Notes: a model not told the origin generated them from the letters alone. A DNA stretch of 64,000 nt from Polytrichum commune (GCA_950295325.1 OX485806.1:11408001-11472000); one strand, 5' to 3'. Counted from the first letter of the stretch, positions 23,412 to 34,741 are shown. Made by a program: numbers and translations.

Positions 23412-24761
23412 TGATTTGGCAAGTATTGAGGACAACTTTAACCCCAACATGTTCAACAAGGTTTGGGTTGTGGAAGCACACGAACACCAAAAGTTTCCGG
23501 ATAGGTGTTTTTCAATGCCTAATCCGGTCTATCCGGATGATCCGAGTCTCGTTCAGGGATTCTGTGAAGTGCAGGATGTCAGGGACGCACTTTTCCTGCT
23601 TGAAAGTCGACCACCGGCCGGATTGGCTTTCCGGATCCGGATAATCCTTTGGAAGTCCTTATTCCGGGACTTGCCTTTCGGAATGAACCTCTATAATTAA
23701 GTCTTAATCCTACATGCATCTTTCCTCAATACCTACCTACCTACTTCCTACCTCCATTGATGATTGGGTTCATCCCGTGAAGACGTCCCTATATGGTCAG
23801 AATCCGGATTTCTCTCACAACGAGTCCGGATCGGCCTAATCTTTCCTGGCAGGTCACACAGAGAATCCGGATGGTTCTAGGAACTACAACGACAGAAAGG
23901 TTAAGATTCGACTGGCAACCTGTTAATCCGGGATAACTGGGCGATCCGTGCCACTTTCCGGATTGCCCCGCCCAAGGACTGTGAGACCTCTTCAGAAGGT
24001 CGGATGGCGTAAGTCCGGCACCTCCCGGATCTTACGCAGTCCTAACAACGGCTATCTCACATGGACGTTACCCAGACATCCGGAATAATGAGGTTTCCTT
24101 CCCACTACACTAAAAAAGGAGCCATAGTATTGTAGTCGGATCCGATCCGGGTATCCTCTCCTTTGTCCTATCCGTGCTTCCTACTCATTCATTCCCTCTA
24201 GATTCGCAACATTCTCCTAACAGTCCGTGCACAAAACAAGTCAGAATAAATGGAGAACTAGAGCTTTATTGAGTGAGAAGGGACAAAATACAACATCGGA
24301 GAAGAGAACCCTTCTCAAATTCCTTATTTAGCCTTAAGTAGAGGCTTGCAATCCCTAACTTACTGGTGGCGGCCCAGGCGGCCGCCTAGAAAACCCCAAG
24401 CGCGGAGAAATCTGGAAAAACGTCCTTCACGGAATTTCCGGATCTCGATCCGCTTTTCGCGCTGACAAAAATTTGAATTTACAGTTTTGCCAAAAACTCA
24501 AAAGGGTTATCCTTAATCCTACCTGCCTAATCATGATCTTCCTAATGCTAATATGCTTAAGTCTAAACTAGGTGGTGCAGTGCTTCTTCGAAGCCGTCCC
24601 GTCCTTGGATTGACTCGCGGGCCCGCTGACAGCGGAAGAGCCTCCTCCGGGGGTCAAAAGTCGTCGCTCTTGCAGCCTCGTAATATCCTTCTCATGTTTG
24701 GGGAGGGGGCGACCTCTTCTTCTGAATCGTCTGCTGTGGGCGGATCCTCTCCCAATCCGGA

Positions 24762-26654
24762 TCACGCTGTACCGGAAACGTGTTTCTCCTTCCGGGACCG
24801 ATGGCCAGGCGAAGGGTCACGCCCAATGGTCCCTTCCCTGTTCCGGCCACATGAGACGGAAGTCGTCCGGGGATCCCTTGCGGACATCGCGTGTGAGGGT
24901 GGAGGAGCCCACGGCTCCACTATCATGCAGTCAAGAGTAGGAACGGGCAAAACCTGCATTACCAGTGCCTTACCCCTATCCGGAGTCTTCGTCCGATCCG
25001 GCGTCCTCATCCTTTCCGGAGTTCTGGTCCTCTCCGGCGTTCGGGACCGCCCTGACGCCCTTCCCTGACCCGGACTCGGTGATTGTCCCCGTCCGGACCT
25101 GGCTGACCGTTCTGTACTCTTCCGTCGAACTAGGGATGAGCGGGGCCGTTCCGGAACAAGGGTCTTCTCTCGATCCGGAACTCTTCCGGATTCCGGTGGC
25201 TGGGAAGTTCCGGTTGGCTGACTGGGCCCTGCACCCGCCTGTGAGGCCGGAACCAGTTCCACCTCCCCAATAACCTCGTACAGAGTGCCCGTCGGAGATC
25301 CGGGTGGACCCGGATAGAGCATCCGCCTGGGGGTACCACCTGGCAGCAACTTCTGGATCTCCTTGAGTAGGTCCTTCATCGAGCGGGAGTACTTTACCAG
25401 GATAGGGAGCGTTTGTCGGGCGGAAGACGGATCCGCTTACTCCATCAGCTGGTCGTAAAGGTGTGCCTTGTTGACGATCTCTCCCGGATGGCCCACCAAC
25501 TCCCGGACCCGGCTCAACACCACGGCTTGTTCCGCTTGGTACTTCCGGATCTCCTCGTTCTTCTGGCCGAGCTCCCGGGTCATAGCGGCCACTTGTGCCG
25601 CCATCTGTGCCTTCTCCGTCTCCAGGGTCTCCACCTGTTTCCGATCCGTCCGTTTGGCCAACTCCCGGAAGATATTTCCGGGTCCACAATTGCCTAGGGC
25701 CCTGTTCACTCCCCGGGTGATGTGCTCCATCCGGAAGTACCAGTTCTGGAGCTCCGTCAACTCATCCCGGACGCGTTTAAAAGGGGCTTCCGGAAACTCA
25801 AAGGTGGAGAGGTCGATGTCCTTCCAGGGAACTTCCCGGCTGGGTCCAGCTTCATGTTGGGCTGGTGGTGAGGCGGGTTTCCGGACCTTTGGAGGGGATG
25901 AAACCGGAGGTGGTTCCGGAACCCCTGTGTCGCTGGAATCCTCTGTTCCAGTCTTCGCAACTTCGACTTCCGGACTGATCTTGTACACCACCTCATCTTC
26001 CGCTATCGTCAGCATGTCCTCCTCCTCTTCGTTGATGCAGCCGTGGTGCTGGTAGAGGTGGAGGATGTAAGGGGAAAGAAAGGAGGGTTTCCGGCCAATG
26101 TGGGGGATGGATTTCTCCACATATTCCTGAATTAATCTACCCCAATTTACAGGCTGGGCTCCGGACATGGCCCCGAACAGGGTGTTGGCCATGGTAATGC
26201 TGAGTCGCTTGGGCTTTTCCGGACTAAGGATGGGGAGAATAAATTCTATGACTCTCCTCTCTCTAGGGTTCCGGCAATTCCCGGGATGGAATCCGTCCTT
26301 AGGATCCGGGTCCGTTCTGAATTTCCCTACGTAAAAACTATCCCTGCGGCTAGCCCAGCCCTCGCCCTTTCCTTTCGGAAATCCGTAAACTCTAGCCCAT
26401 ACCTCCGGCGTCCACTTCTCCGGCTCCTGCCTCATCGTCGGAATCCACTGATTGCCTCTCTCAAACAGGAATTCCCGCAATGTGGCCTCCGCCCGGAGAT
26501 TCCAAGGCTTGGCGAGTAATCCCTCGCAACCCATTCGACTAAGGTCCTCTATGAGTTCCTTGAGCTCGGTATCTCTCTTCGGGGTGGCCGGCGATACCGG
26601 TTTCACGGGAATCGGGACCTACTCCCTCTCATCTTCCTCTCGCGCTTCCGGCAT
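24762..26654 (-). pseudogene. Gag-like / plant-transposon-type protein, frame with two stops
   Basis: One minus-strand frame of about 630 codons opens at an ATG (26654-26652) and is broken only by TAG at 26621-26619 and TAA at 25439-25437. The first domain (about residues 25-230) is globular, with phrases such as KPWNLRAEATLREFL, WTPEVWARVYGFPKGKGEGW and NPRERRVIEFILPIL. It recalls the capsid-like 'putative plant transposon protein' domain seen in many plant repeats, by memory only. A Pro/Ser linker and a coiled-coil-like region (about 300-390) follow. A basic C-terminal tail repeats RTPER/RTPDR five times (SR-like). There is no protease, RT or integrase. The second stop could be decay or, less likely, a readthrough site. 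Confidence 0.55.
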
Positions 26655-26924
26655 TTTGCTTCGCACCCTCAATCCTCTAACAATCCCCGGCTTCTTCCCT
26701 CCAGAGTTCTATTTGCCAATCACTAAGGAATCCCAACAATCCAACTGCTGGCGACTCGAAAAACAGCTCACCACTCGTTCTCTCGACAATGCCGCTCGCG
26801 CAAATGGCTCGGAGAAGGAGAGAATTCCTTTAAGTACTCTCTCCCTCTTCCTCTAACGGGTTTGGGTCCTTAACTGTTTCCGTTGCAACCGCTCCAAGTC
26901 CGTTACAACCGTCCGGGTTCCAGT

Positions 26925-26995
26925 GTAACTGTCTTCCAGTGTAACCGTCTTCCGGTGTAACCGTCTTCCGGTATAACCGTCTTCCAGTCCGGACC
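26925..26995. repeat. 16-bp minisatellite (tgtaaccgtcttccRg), four copies
   Basis: Four consecutive near-identical 16-bp units lie inside the 23.47-27.21 kb insertion, between the ATG of the gag-like frame and the right end, that is, in the 5' leader in the minus orientation. Confidence 0.85.
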
Positions 26996-27333
26996 GTTTA
27001 AAAATGGTCCCCCAGGATTAAGTTCCGGTCCAACCAAAGTGTCCGTTCTAACCATTTTAACGCGTAAGGAGGATGCGTAGAACTTTATTTCATAAAACAA
27101 CTATCCGACCCTAGGGAACCCTACTTTGAGAACAATACCAGGGTATTATCCGGATATTAATCCGGTTAGGAAGCCAATCCGGACTTCCGTGGATTTTTGG
27201 GCTCCCACATGGGTCGGTCGACCCAAACTCTAGCCCGCAGTGGGCAGGTGAAATATTTTGCTTGTTTTGCTTTTGGATCCTAAAAACTTGTGTGTTGCTT
27301 TGACAAGGCTCAATGTTCATGTGTGTAGGCACA

Positions 27334-30300
27334 ATGGATGGGTTTAGTGAAAGAGGGGATTGGTCATCTGAAGACATGGCCACTTGGCCATCTGCATCTG
27401 AGGATGAGCTAGACATTGTCGGGGAGGCTACTATGGCTGACAGTGCATATGAAGATCATTTGGATTTACCTTCGCCTTCCGTACCAAACTGTCCCATTGT
27501 TGAATGTACGGGATTTTCAAGGGCTTCGTGGGTGAATTTGGAGGTGGTACTTCTTAATGAGAGTGGAGTTGTTGTGGCGGAGGGGATTTGTCGTAACACC
27601 CATCCACAAGATTGCATTGATGAAAATCCGCTTGGCACCGAGGACGTTGGGGTTGTTATATTGGAGTCGCTCGTTCATTCCGAGGTGGATCCCACTCATA
27701 GGTTCTCCATCCGCAGGTGGCCATTGAGGAATGTCACAATTGATGGATTTAGCTTGCGTGAACATGAGCAACGACACATGCAAATCGAGAAGGAACAACA
27801 ATCAAACATGCGGCCACGCAAGGGTCAAAGAAAGTACGATACATTGGCACATCCTGCTCTGTATGCAACTGATTATAAACGTCAAAGGTTGCTCGGGGAG
27901 GAGTCCATTAGAGAAGTTGCCACAAAGGATTGTTGTGTGCATCGTTGTTGCCAATTGTTTCCAAGGGATAAATTGAAGGCCATTCGCGAGGAAATGTGGC
28001 TTGGAGATTTCCGTCTAAGATCCACAAAAAAACTTGATGTCCATAGGGCGATACATGTGAATGGGACGGGTCGCAAGGTCATCACCATTGAAAGCATATA
28101 CGTGTGTTGTAAGGCATGGTACACCATTCACGGTGTGTCAAAAACGGATTTTTATAGACAAGTTGCTTATTCCAAGGAAGGCCGCTGGTCCCGTCACCAT
28201 GGGAACGTGGGTTTAAAGAAACCTAGGGAAACAACAAAACAAGCAACGGCCACTCTAACAACCATTATTGTCCCCTTTGCCGATGCAATGCCGCACGAAA
28301 CACGCACACTCACAACCGGTGAAAAGGTTGTGGAGAAAGTTTTTCCCACAAGCACAAAATGAAAAGACATATTGTTGGACGTGAATGCAGTTGGCGAGAA
28401 GATTGGGTTGGAGCCAATTTCATTGTCAAAATTGAGTGCAATCAAGAAAAAAAACTTCAGCGAATATATTACAAAAAGACAAGGGGACAAATTTGCCCGG
28501 TGCTCTAATTGCGAGAAGTTGAAGCGCTTTTGGGATGCACACACGATGGGTACGGAATCATATGCGGCACATCAATTGAATTATTTCAAGCACGTAAACA
28601 TGCAAGAGGTACACCGTAATGATTACTACACAAATAAAGCTTTGTCCATCTCCAGGCCCTTAGAGGTTTTACAGTCATCCATGACAAAATGGACCATGCT
28701 AAAATAGCCTCCCCATGTTTTGCAAATCGAATCAAGGCAACAAATGGGTTTTTTAAGTTGTCTGTATCGATTACAAGTGAACTTCGAAACAATGTCATCA
28801 CATACCCTAAATGTTGTGGTATTTTAGTTCATGATGTACTTGAGAATATGGATTCACTCTCAATAGTTTATTTAGACATAGATATTAATCACGTTGGGTT
28901 GGCGGTGCAGGAATGATTGCACATGGACATGGTGATGTCAAGTTTGCTCACTATGATCTTGATTTGTATCTAGCGGATTCAAACCACACGATAGGGTCAT
29001 TTGCAAGGTTTTTACATGATTTAAAGAAACCGCCAGCCTATTCTTCAGGAGTGTTATTTGACAACACGGATTCAATACCTTTATATGAAGCGGTGTTGGA
29101 TAGAAAAGAAGTATGCTTGCATTCGTTGCCCGAGCCACCCACTGAACCCGTGATTGTCAAGAAGTTGCCCCCCACTTTGCGTGTCCGATTGGACAATTGT
29201 GCCAAGGACAATAAAAATAGATATGTATTTGCATATTGGTCATTGTTGGTTGCGAAAGGCATTTTTAAGGAGGTTTTTGTATCCTTCCTATTGGTAGGCC
29301 ATACGCACGATGATATTGATACATCTTTTGGGTGGTGGAGCATGAAGTTGCGGGAGGAGGATTTTCCTACAATCCCATTATTGATGAAGTCGTACATAGA
29401 TTTGAAGAACGTTCCTGTCATCCCCCATATGATCGAGGAGATGCCAGACTTCAAGGCATTTATAGAACCTTATATTCGAAGTGGAGCTCACCGATTGATC
29501 GGCCATACAAAGGCACAACAATTCCGCTTCTACATGCGTGACGATGGTATCCCGGCCATGCAATACAAGTTGTTGTGCACGAAACAAGACTGGAGCCCGC
29601 CGGAGGGTCTCCTTGTGTGGCATGCGGATGCGGATGGGAAGACCATGTTACCGGATGGAGAGCCTAGGCCTTGCAAGCCAATAGCCATGAAGAATTTCGA
29701 GGATATTTTGAAAGGTATATCAGGCTTCATACAATATTGGGAGAGTTTGAAGATAGCGGATGTTGGCGGATCATGTTGGCATCGTTATGGGAGTTGGATA
29801 CATTATTGGACACGTGTTCGTGCCGCCTTGGCAGACCTCCACCAAGATAGCCCTCATACTTTGAAGCACGGATTTTGGCCACAAACTCGTGTCGATGTAC
29901 AAGCTTCGGAGGCTTGCCTTCTGGAAAATGGAGAGGTTCGTGAGGAGTTTGATATGGACGACCATTACGTTGGGCCTGCTAGTCAACGTCCCCCACCATC
30001 TTTCCGCATTGCAGTGGATTATCATGAAGGTTATATGCTCATTTTGCGTCCTGGAGATGAGACATATGCGAAGCCAGTCTAGGTGGCAAAAGCTTTGTCT
30101 AAACCAAATTTTACAACTTCCAGCCCTTATTTTCGAAAAATACAAGTGGAGTACTACCGACCGACAATACGGAATGAAGATGTGATTCGGCATTATACAG
30201 GCTGGGATACAAACCAAAACTTTCGGTGGAAGGTGGATTCTGAGCACGGTCCATCTTGGGTAGATACAGATTTCATATTCATAGCATGGAAACCACGGAA

Positions 30301-30400
30301 AAATCATAGTGGATCAGTGTCTGTAGTTAGCTTTTTGGTTACAAACAAACCCAGGGAAACAATCAGGGAAGACTTAAAAGGTGACTTTTATCTCATCTAG
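27334..30400 (+). pseudogene. DUF7869-like transposase-related gene, two exons, broken
   Basis: ATG at 27334 follows an acceptor-like 'gtgtgtag'. Exon 1 runs to 28776; the intron (28777-28910, 134 nt) begins GTGAAC and ends GGTGCAG; exon 2 runs from 28911 to a stop at 30398-30400. Three lesions are visible. TGA at 28360-28362 is followed in the same frame by continuing homologous sequence. A 1-bp deletion near 28670 shifts the frame until 28689. TAG at 30080-30082 precedes a further 105 in-frame codons. The two stops sit where a Trp (TGG) is expected from relatives I recall. Exon 2 holds LDNCAKDNKNRYVF and VSFLLVGHTHDDIDTSFG, the core of the family annotated as DUF7869, thought to be RNase H-like and transposase-derived. 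An upstream CC..RC..LFPRDK and KLDVHR block is also family-like. It starts about 85 bp after a satellite palindrome. Confidence 0.8.
28777..28910 (+). other. Intron of the DUF7869-like gene
   Basis: GT at 28777 (after '..attacaa') and AG at 28909-28910. Joining the exons restores the conserved H-G-H-G-D region in frame, which supports the splice sites. Confidence 0.7.
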
Positions 30401-32203
30401 GCGTCTTGGACAAGGTCCATTAGGAAAAACATAGAATTATTTCACTTCCTTTTAACTTAGAACTGACAATTATCTTAGGGGTAAGGGATAAAAACTCTAA
30501 AAACTCTCTTTGTCAGTACATACAAATGTGACAGTCTCTCACCTCACACTAATTCCCAGGCAATAGTCTGGCAGTGAGTTCATTTTATTTGGACCAAGTG
30601 CGGTGCACGAGCATAGGCACAGCCATCGACTATAGTCTTTTCAAGAGTAACATCATCGAGTCTTATTTGTCAAAGCCAAGGGCACTTTGATCTTTGCTAT
30701 AGTCTTTAGATCCACATTAACAAAATACACATCTGATTATAGTCTTTAATATAGTCTTTATACGTTATAAATCATAAATCCAACAAAACCATAGGCTGAA
30801 AGCACATACATTCAATTATTAATCAATTGTGAGGCAACAAGGTTTGGAATATCCTTTCCTGGAATAGGAAACGTTCAGCCATTGACTGCGTTGTCCTTTC
30901 GGCTTCCCTCCAAAGCAATTGTTCAAGGCTATAGTCTTGCCACTAGGCCCTTCTATCTTCCAGCATGACTATTGCCTTCTCAATATATTGAGTTCACTTA
31001 TAATTGGGATCACAATCACACACACACCCTCATTGGGGCTAGTACAGATTCCTTGCTTTCATTTAACCATCTTGTTAGCGTATACCCTCACTTCCTTTAT
31101 TAATTTCACATTCTTACTCCAGTATAAGGAGGCTCTCAGATTTACATTTGATTATACCGTGGCAATCATCTCTTAGAAATCCTCTTGATTTCCCGGACTA
31201 TAGCCTTGTCCTAATTGGGTCTACCCTGGTCTCTCAAGGAAATTCCCTCGTCAATCACAAGGTCTATAGTCTTCACTCAAGGTAATTGAGAATGAAATCT
31301 CATCATCCATTCCCACAGGAGGGTAATTTCTCAGACCATGGCCTGAAACTATTATGAGGGATGATCTCATTTACTAATACAGACAATTGCCTGTCCGTGT
31401 TTACTCCCTCTAAATCATTGTATAATGATAAACTTAGAATATGGCCTGATCATGAAATTGATTTACTTAATCTTATTATTCCGAGAGGTCTTGCAATCAA
31501 TTGCACGCAATGCACAAGGCCATGAACTGTAATCACTGTAACAGGGTAGAAACAATTCCTGTAACAGTAATTTCTACACCTTGCAATCTCTGCAAAGGGT
31601 ACTGACAAACACCCACAAACTATGGTCCGGACACTTTCTTAGAATTAGTCTTCCATCCCAATATCAGACTATAGCCTGAACTCACAATTGATATCCAATA
31701 GACACCACAACATAGACAAGGTGAATCTCTCACAATGTAACAATTCAGGATTCACTCCCATAAAAGTATTTTACTTAGTATCGATAAATGATAACATCAT
31801 AAGACAATTGTCATGCTCAACAAAAGTGCATCCACTTGCAAAAGTTCTAAAACAATGGAGTTCAATCCCTATCCCAGAGATGACTGATTTCTATCTCTCC
31901 TCCTCTTCCCTTTATACTCTGTGAGGAGTCCTCCCCACCTTCCATCCTTTCATATCAGACTATAGCCTTGAAAGATGTGCTTTTCGGAATCTGAAGACTA
32001 TAGCCTATTTACATTGACAATGTTTTAGGATTCTAATACAGAATTTAACCCTTTTTACACTGAAATCTGATTTGCAAAAAAGGTAAACTAAAATTTGTCA
32101 TCACAGTGTCCATCCCTCAAAAGTACATAACTTTTGCAAAAGACAACCTTGCTCGGATCGCAGAAGAAGCAACTCACGTTGAATGAGAAGTTGGTAGGAT
32201 TGT
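30401..32203. other. Non-coding stretch with a dispersed ctatagtctt/ctatagcctt word
   Basis: No coding region is supported. The word CTATAGTCTT or CTATAGCCTT (or one-base variants) recurs at about 30629, 30696, 30737, 30749, 30927, 31198, 31262, 31668, 31959 and 31998, always in the same orientation. This density is far above chance. The stretch ends at the M1 MITE. It may be a separate non-autonomous element whose ends I could not identify. Confidence 0.5.
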
Positions 32204-32211
32204 GTTAGTAT

Positions 32212-32619
32212 CACGGGGAGGTCACTTCATTGTCAAGTTGACACCACGTGCGGACAAAGTTTGCTACCTCTATATTACATGTCATATATAATTTTAAAAT
32301 TTATGATATTTTTTCTACATATACATAACCATTGATAGTATCTTTTGTATATTTTTTTGAAATTTTTAGTCATCTTTATTTTTTTAGTAATTGTTTTAGT
32401 TCAATTCTGTGTCATTCTAGTTAGAAATGGTATGTTTTATGAAAAAAAAAATCATCAAATTTAGTTACCACTTTTAACTATGTCATAGGTACTGTGTATA
32501 TCTACTCATGAAATTTTTTTGATAAAATTTTGACCCATTTTGGTGGTGCAACTTACCAAAAGAAGATTTTTTTTGGCCGCACGTGGTGTTCAACTTGACA
32601 ATGGAGTGATCTACCCGTG
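32212..32619. mobile_element. 408-bp hAT-like MITE (family M1), copy 2
   Basis: Same ends (CACGGGGAGG.. / ..CTACCCGTG), orientation and length as the copy at 9656-10063, with roughly a dozen substitutions. The target duplication is GTTAGTAT / GTTAGCAT (32204-32211 and 32620-32627), one mismatch. It is non-coding. Confidence 0.95.
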
Positions 32620-32627
32620 GTTAGCAT

Positions 32628-33797
32628 GATTATAGTTTCATATGTAATTATAGCAATATATATTACTCATATGTGTGCTCTTCAAAATTGGGGCAAAGTT
32701 TGGGTTGAACTTACGAATGCTATATTGTTTGGGGTTGGATGAATATCCATTTACTATATTTCAAAACAATTGTGAATTTCATCTTATTATTAAGTTTGGG
32801 ACTTAAATTGTCGATTGAAGAAATATGCATTTATCACATGCACTTTGTATGTTGCAATGTCTATATTTTATTGAGCATGCTAATAATAGAAATCATTTTA
32901 TATGTTTTTTGGGTGAAACTTGTTTGGAGTGCTCTACGCAATGTGTTTTTGTTGATGAAGTTGATGTCGAGTGCTCTACCATATGTGCTTATGTCCACAC
33001 ATCATAGATTTGGGATATTAGAACATATAATATATTTGAGATTGTTGACAATATAGTTTCGGTCATCTTCATGTTGTTTGATCCATATATTAATTTGAGA
33101 CTAGAGAAAGTCTCAATTTAACGAATATAGTGTTTAATAGAGGCGTCTATTTCCGATCAGGATCCCCATCGGCAGTCTATACGGTACCGGAATTTCGATT
33201 AGGCTAGGATTGAATATCAATCAGCTTGCAATCAATCGTGTCATGACACGTGTCTTGGTTTTGAGTGCTAAAATGAGGAGGAATGAGTGATTCAAATGAG
33301 TGGTTATGGTAGACTCTAGACATCGGTAATATGTTCGAGCCAACTTTTGGTTTCAAAATTTCACAATGATTTCAAATTCAAGCACTAAAATTACCAATTT
33401 TTTTTTGGCAATCCTTCTGATTTCTATCTTCCTACACGGGAAAAATTTACACCGCCTTACACTTCTCAAGCTGATGCAAAATCTCTTAAGTGATCAGTTA
33501 TGGGCAACTCTACTCTATTCAGTTAAGAAATGAACAACCATGCGGCTTCTGATAAACAACATAAAAAAAAAGGGGAGGTTCCGAATTTCAATCCGATCTT
33601 TGCTGATGCTTATGTGTATGTTTGCTAATGCAACAACAATTTCGTTTGTGTAATCTAATCGAAAGAAGTTGGAGAACATGAAAAACAAATTGAATGACAC
33701 CCACATACACTACCTAGGTGTCAATCCATGCAACACATAATGATTAGGCGAGTGACAATGACATAAATAAGAGTGTAAATGTTCTCACCTCATCTAA
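32628..33797. other. Gene-free AT-rich stretch
   Basis: Short open frames only, with strong AT bias. I see no RNA gene or repeat end. Confidence 0.45.
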
Positions 33798-33805
33798 GGT
33801 AGCTG

Positions 33806-34196
33806 CAGTGTTCAAGATTGAAGGCCTCATATGAGTTTCATTTTGAAGGGCTCTCAAATTTCAGTTTTTCAGTTGAAGGGCTCGTTCAAATCCAAGACGT
33901 CAATCCAAGAATATAAAAATGAAATACAAAACTCATATTAAACTTGTGCATGAATTATATGGTACATGTTTCTAGTACAATGTGAAGAATTAAGAATCAA
34001 CCATCTAACTCCGCTTCTTGTAGTGACAATCCCCTACGCTTGTTGGTTCTTGTGACGGACAAATTATCTTAAAAACTTCAAGTGACATCTTCATTTTCAA
34101 TTTGGGGTTGCATTTTGAAGGGCTATTTTGAGAGAGGTATATTCTGAAGGGCCAAATCACATTTGAAGGGCATTGAAGATTCAATCTTGAACACTG
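33806..34196. mobile_element. hAT-like MITE (family M4) with CAGTG ends
   Basis: TIRs CAGTGTTCAAGATTGAA are present at both ends. The target duplication is GGTAGCTG / GGCAGCTG (33798-33805 and 34197-34204), one mismatch. Length is 391 bp. Subterminal copies of TGAAGGGC occur on both flanks (at least five), as is common in hAT elements where transposase binds. No coding capacity. Confidence 0.9.
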
Positions 34197-34514
34197 GGCA
34201 GCTGTGTGCCGCAGCCAATAAAGTAGATCTCCAGTTGCAAAAGTAATCCGATCTAGATTAGTGGTTGTTGATGAAGGCAATAACTTAATGCCCAGCATCA
34301 CCTGCTTGCCAACATTCACTTGATATGAGAGCCCAAAGGTTTGAATGTCTTTTTCAACTTTTTTTCAAACCCACAGAATATCGCCTCTACAGTATGCAAG
34401 CTCAAAGCTTCAGTGACAAAATGAAGGGATAGCAACTTTGCAGAATGATGTAGCTTCTCTAAAGAATTTGTGACTACCTTAGAGACTTCAGTGATTTAGC
34501 AGTTGAATCAGCAC

Positions 34515-34741
34515 CAGTGATCAGAGAGATTTTTGGGCATAATCGGTTGAGATCCTAGTGTTTGCAAGTCCAACCGGTTACATGTTGACATCCTCCAGTT
34601 TTCCTTTTATTAAATTGGGGTATATTCTATAAATTCCTCTAAAACGATCGGTAATTTTCCTGCAGTCTTGAACTTCAACCAGTTATTTCTTAAACTCAGC
34701 CGGTTCATCTGTTAATAACTGCCGGTTCTCCCCGATCATTG
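34515..34741 (-). mobile_element. hAT-like MITE (family M2), inverted copy
   Basis: This 227-bp element has ends CAGTGATCAGAGAGA and the inverse of TCTCCCCGATCATTG. It is flanked by the perfect 8-bp duplication ATCAGCAC (34507-34514 and 34742-34749). It is inverted relative to the copy at 7913-8138. Confidence 0.92.

Larger units (their letters stand above)
23469..27209 (-). mobile_element. TG..CA-ended insertion with 5-bp target duplication inside a satellite palindrome
   Basis: The insertion starts TGTGGAAGC and ends GCTCCCACA (a 9-bp imperfect inverted end). It is flanked by TGGGT on both sides (23464-23468 and 27210-27214). Removing it rejoins 'gtttgggt' to 'cggtcgacccaaac', restoring one satellite palindrome, so both limits are firm. 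TG..CA ends and a 5-bp duplication are typical of integrase-made insertions such as LTR retrotransposons. I cannot find two direct LTRs, reverse transcriptase or integrase, so it is non-autonomous or atypical (Ginger-like DNA elements also have TGT ends). It carries a gag-like minus-strand frame. Confidence 0.85.

Noticed and set aside
24976-25689. 237-codon minus-strand frame
   Set aside because: It overlaps the gag-like frame in another phase, is Gly/Asp/Pro-rich and reflects the TCCGG-rich composition.
25468-26055. 195-codon plus-strand frame
   Set aside because: Antisense shadow of the gag-like frame with no protein-like motif.
9656-32619. The two M1 MITEs as ends of a large composite transposon
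   Set aside because: Each is flanked by its own target duplication and they lie in the same orientation with no shared outer duplication.
7913-34741. Inverted M2 copies as terminal repeats of one 27-kb transposon
   Set aside because: Each copy has its own TIRs and its own, different 8-bp target duplication, so they are independent MITE insertions.
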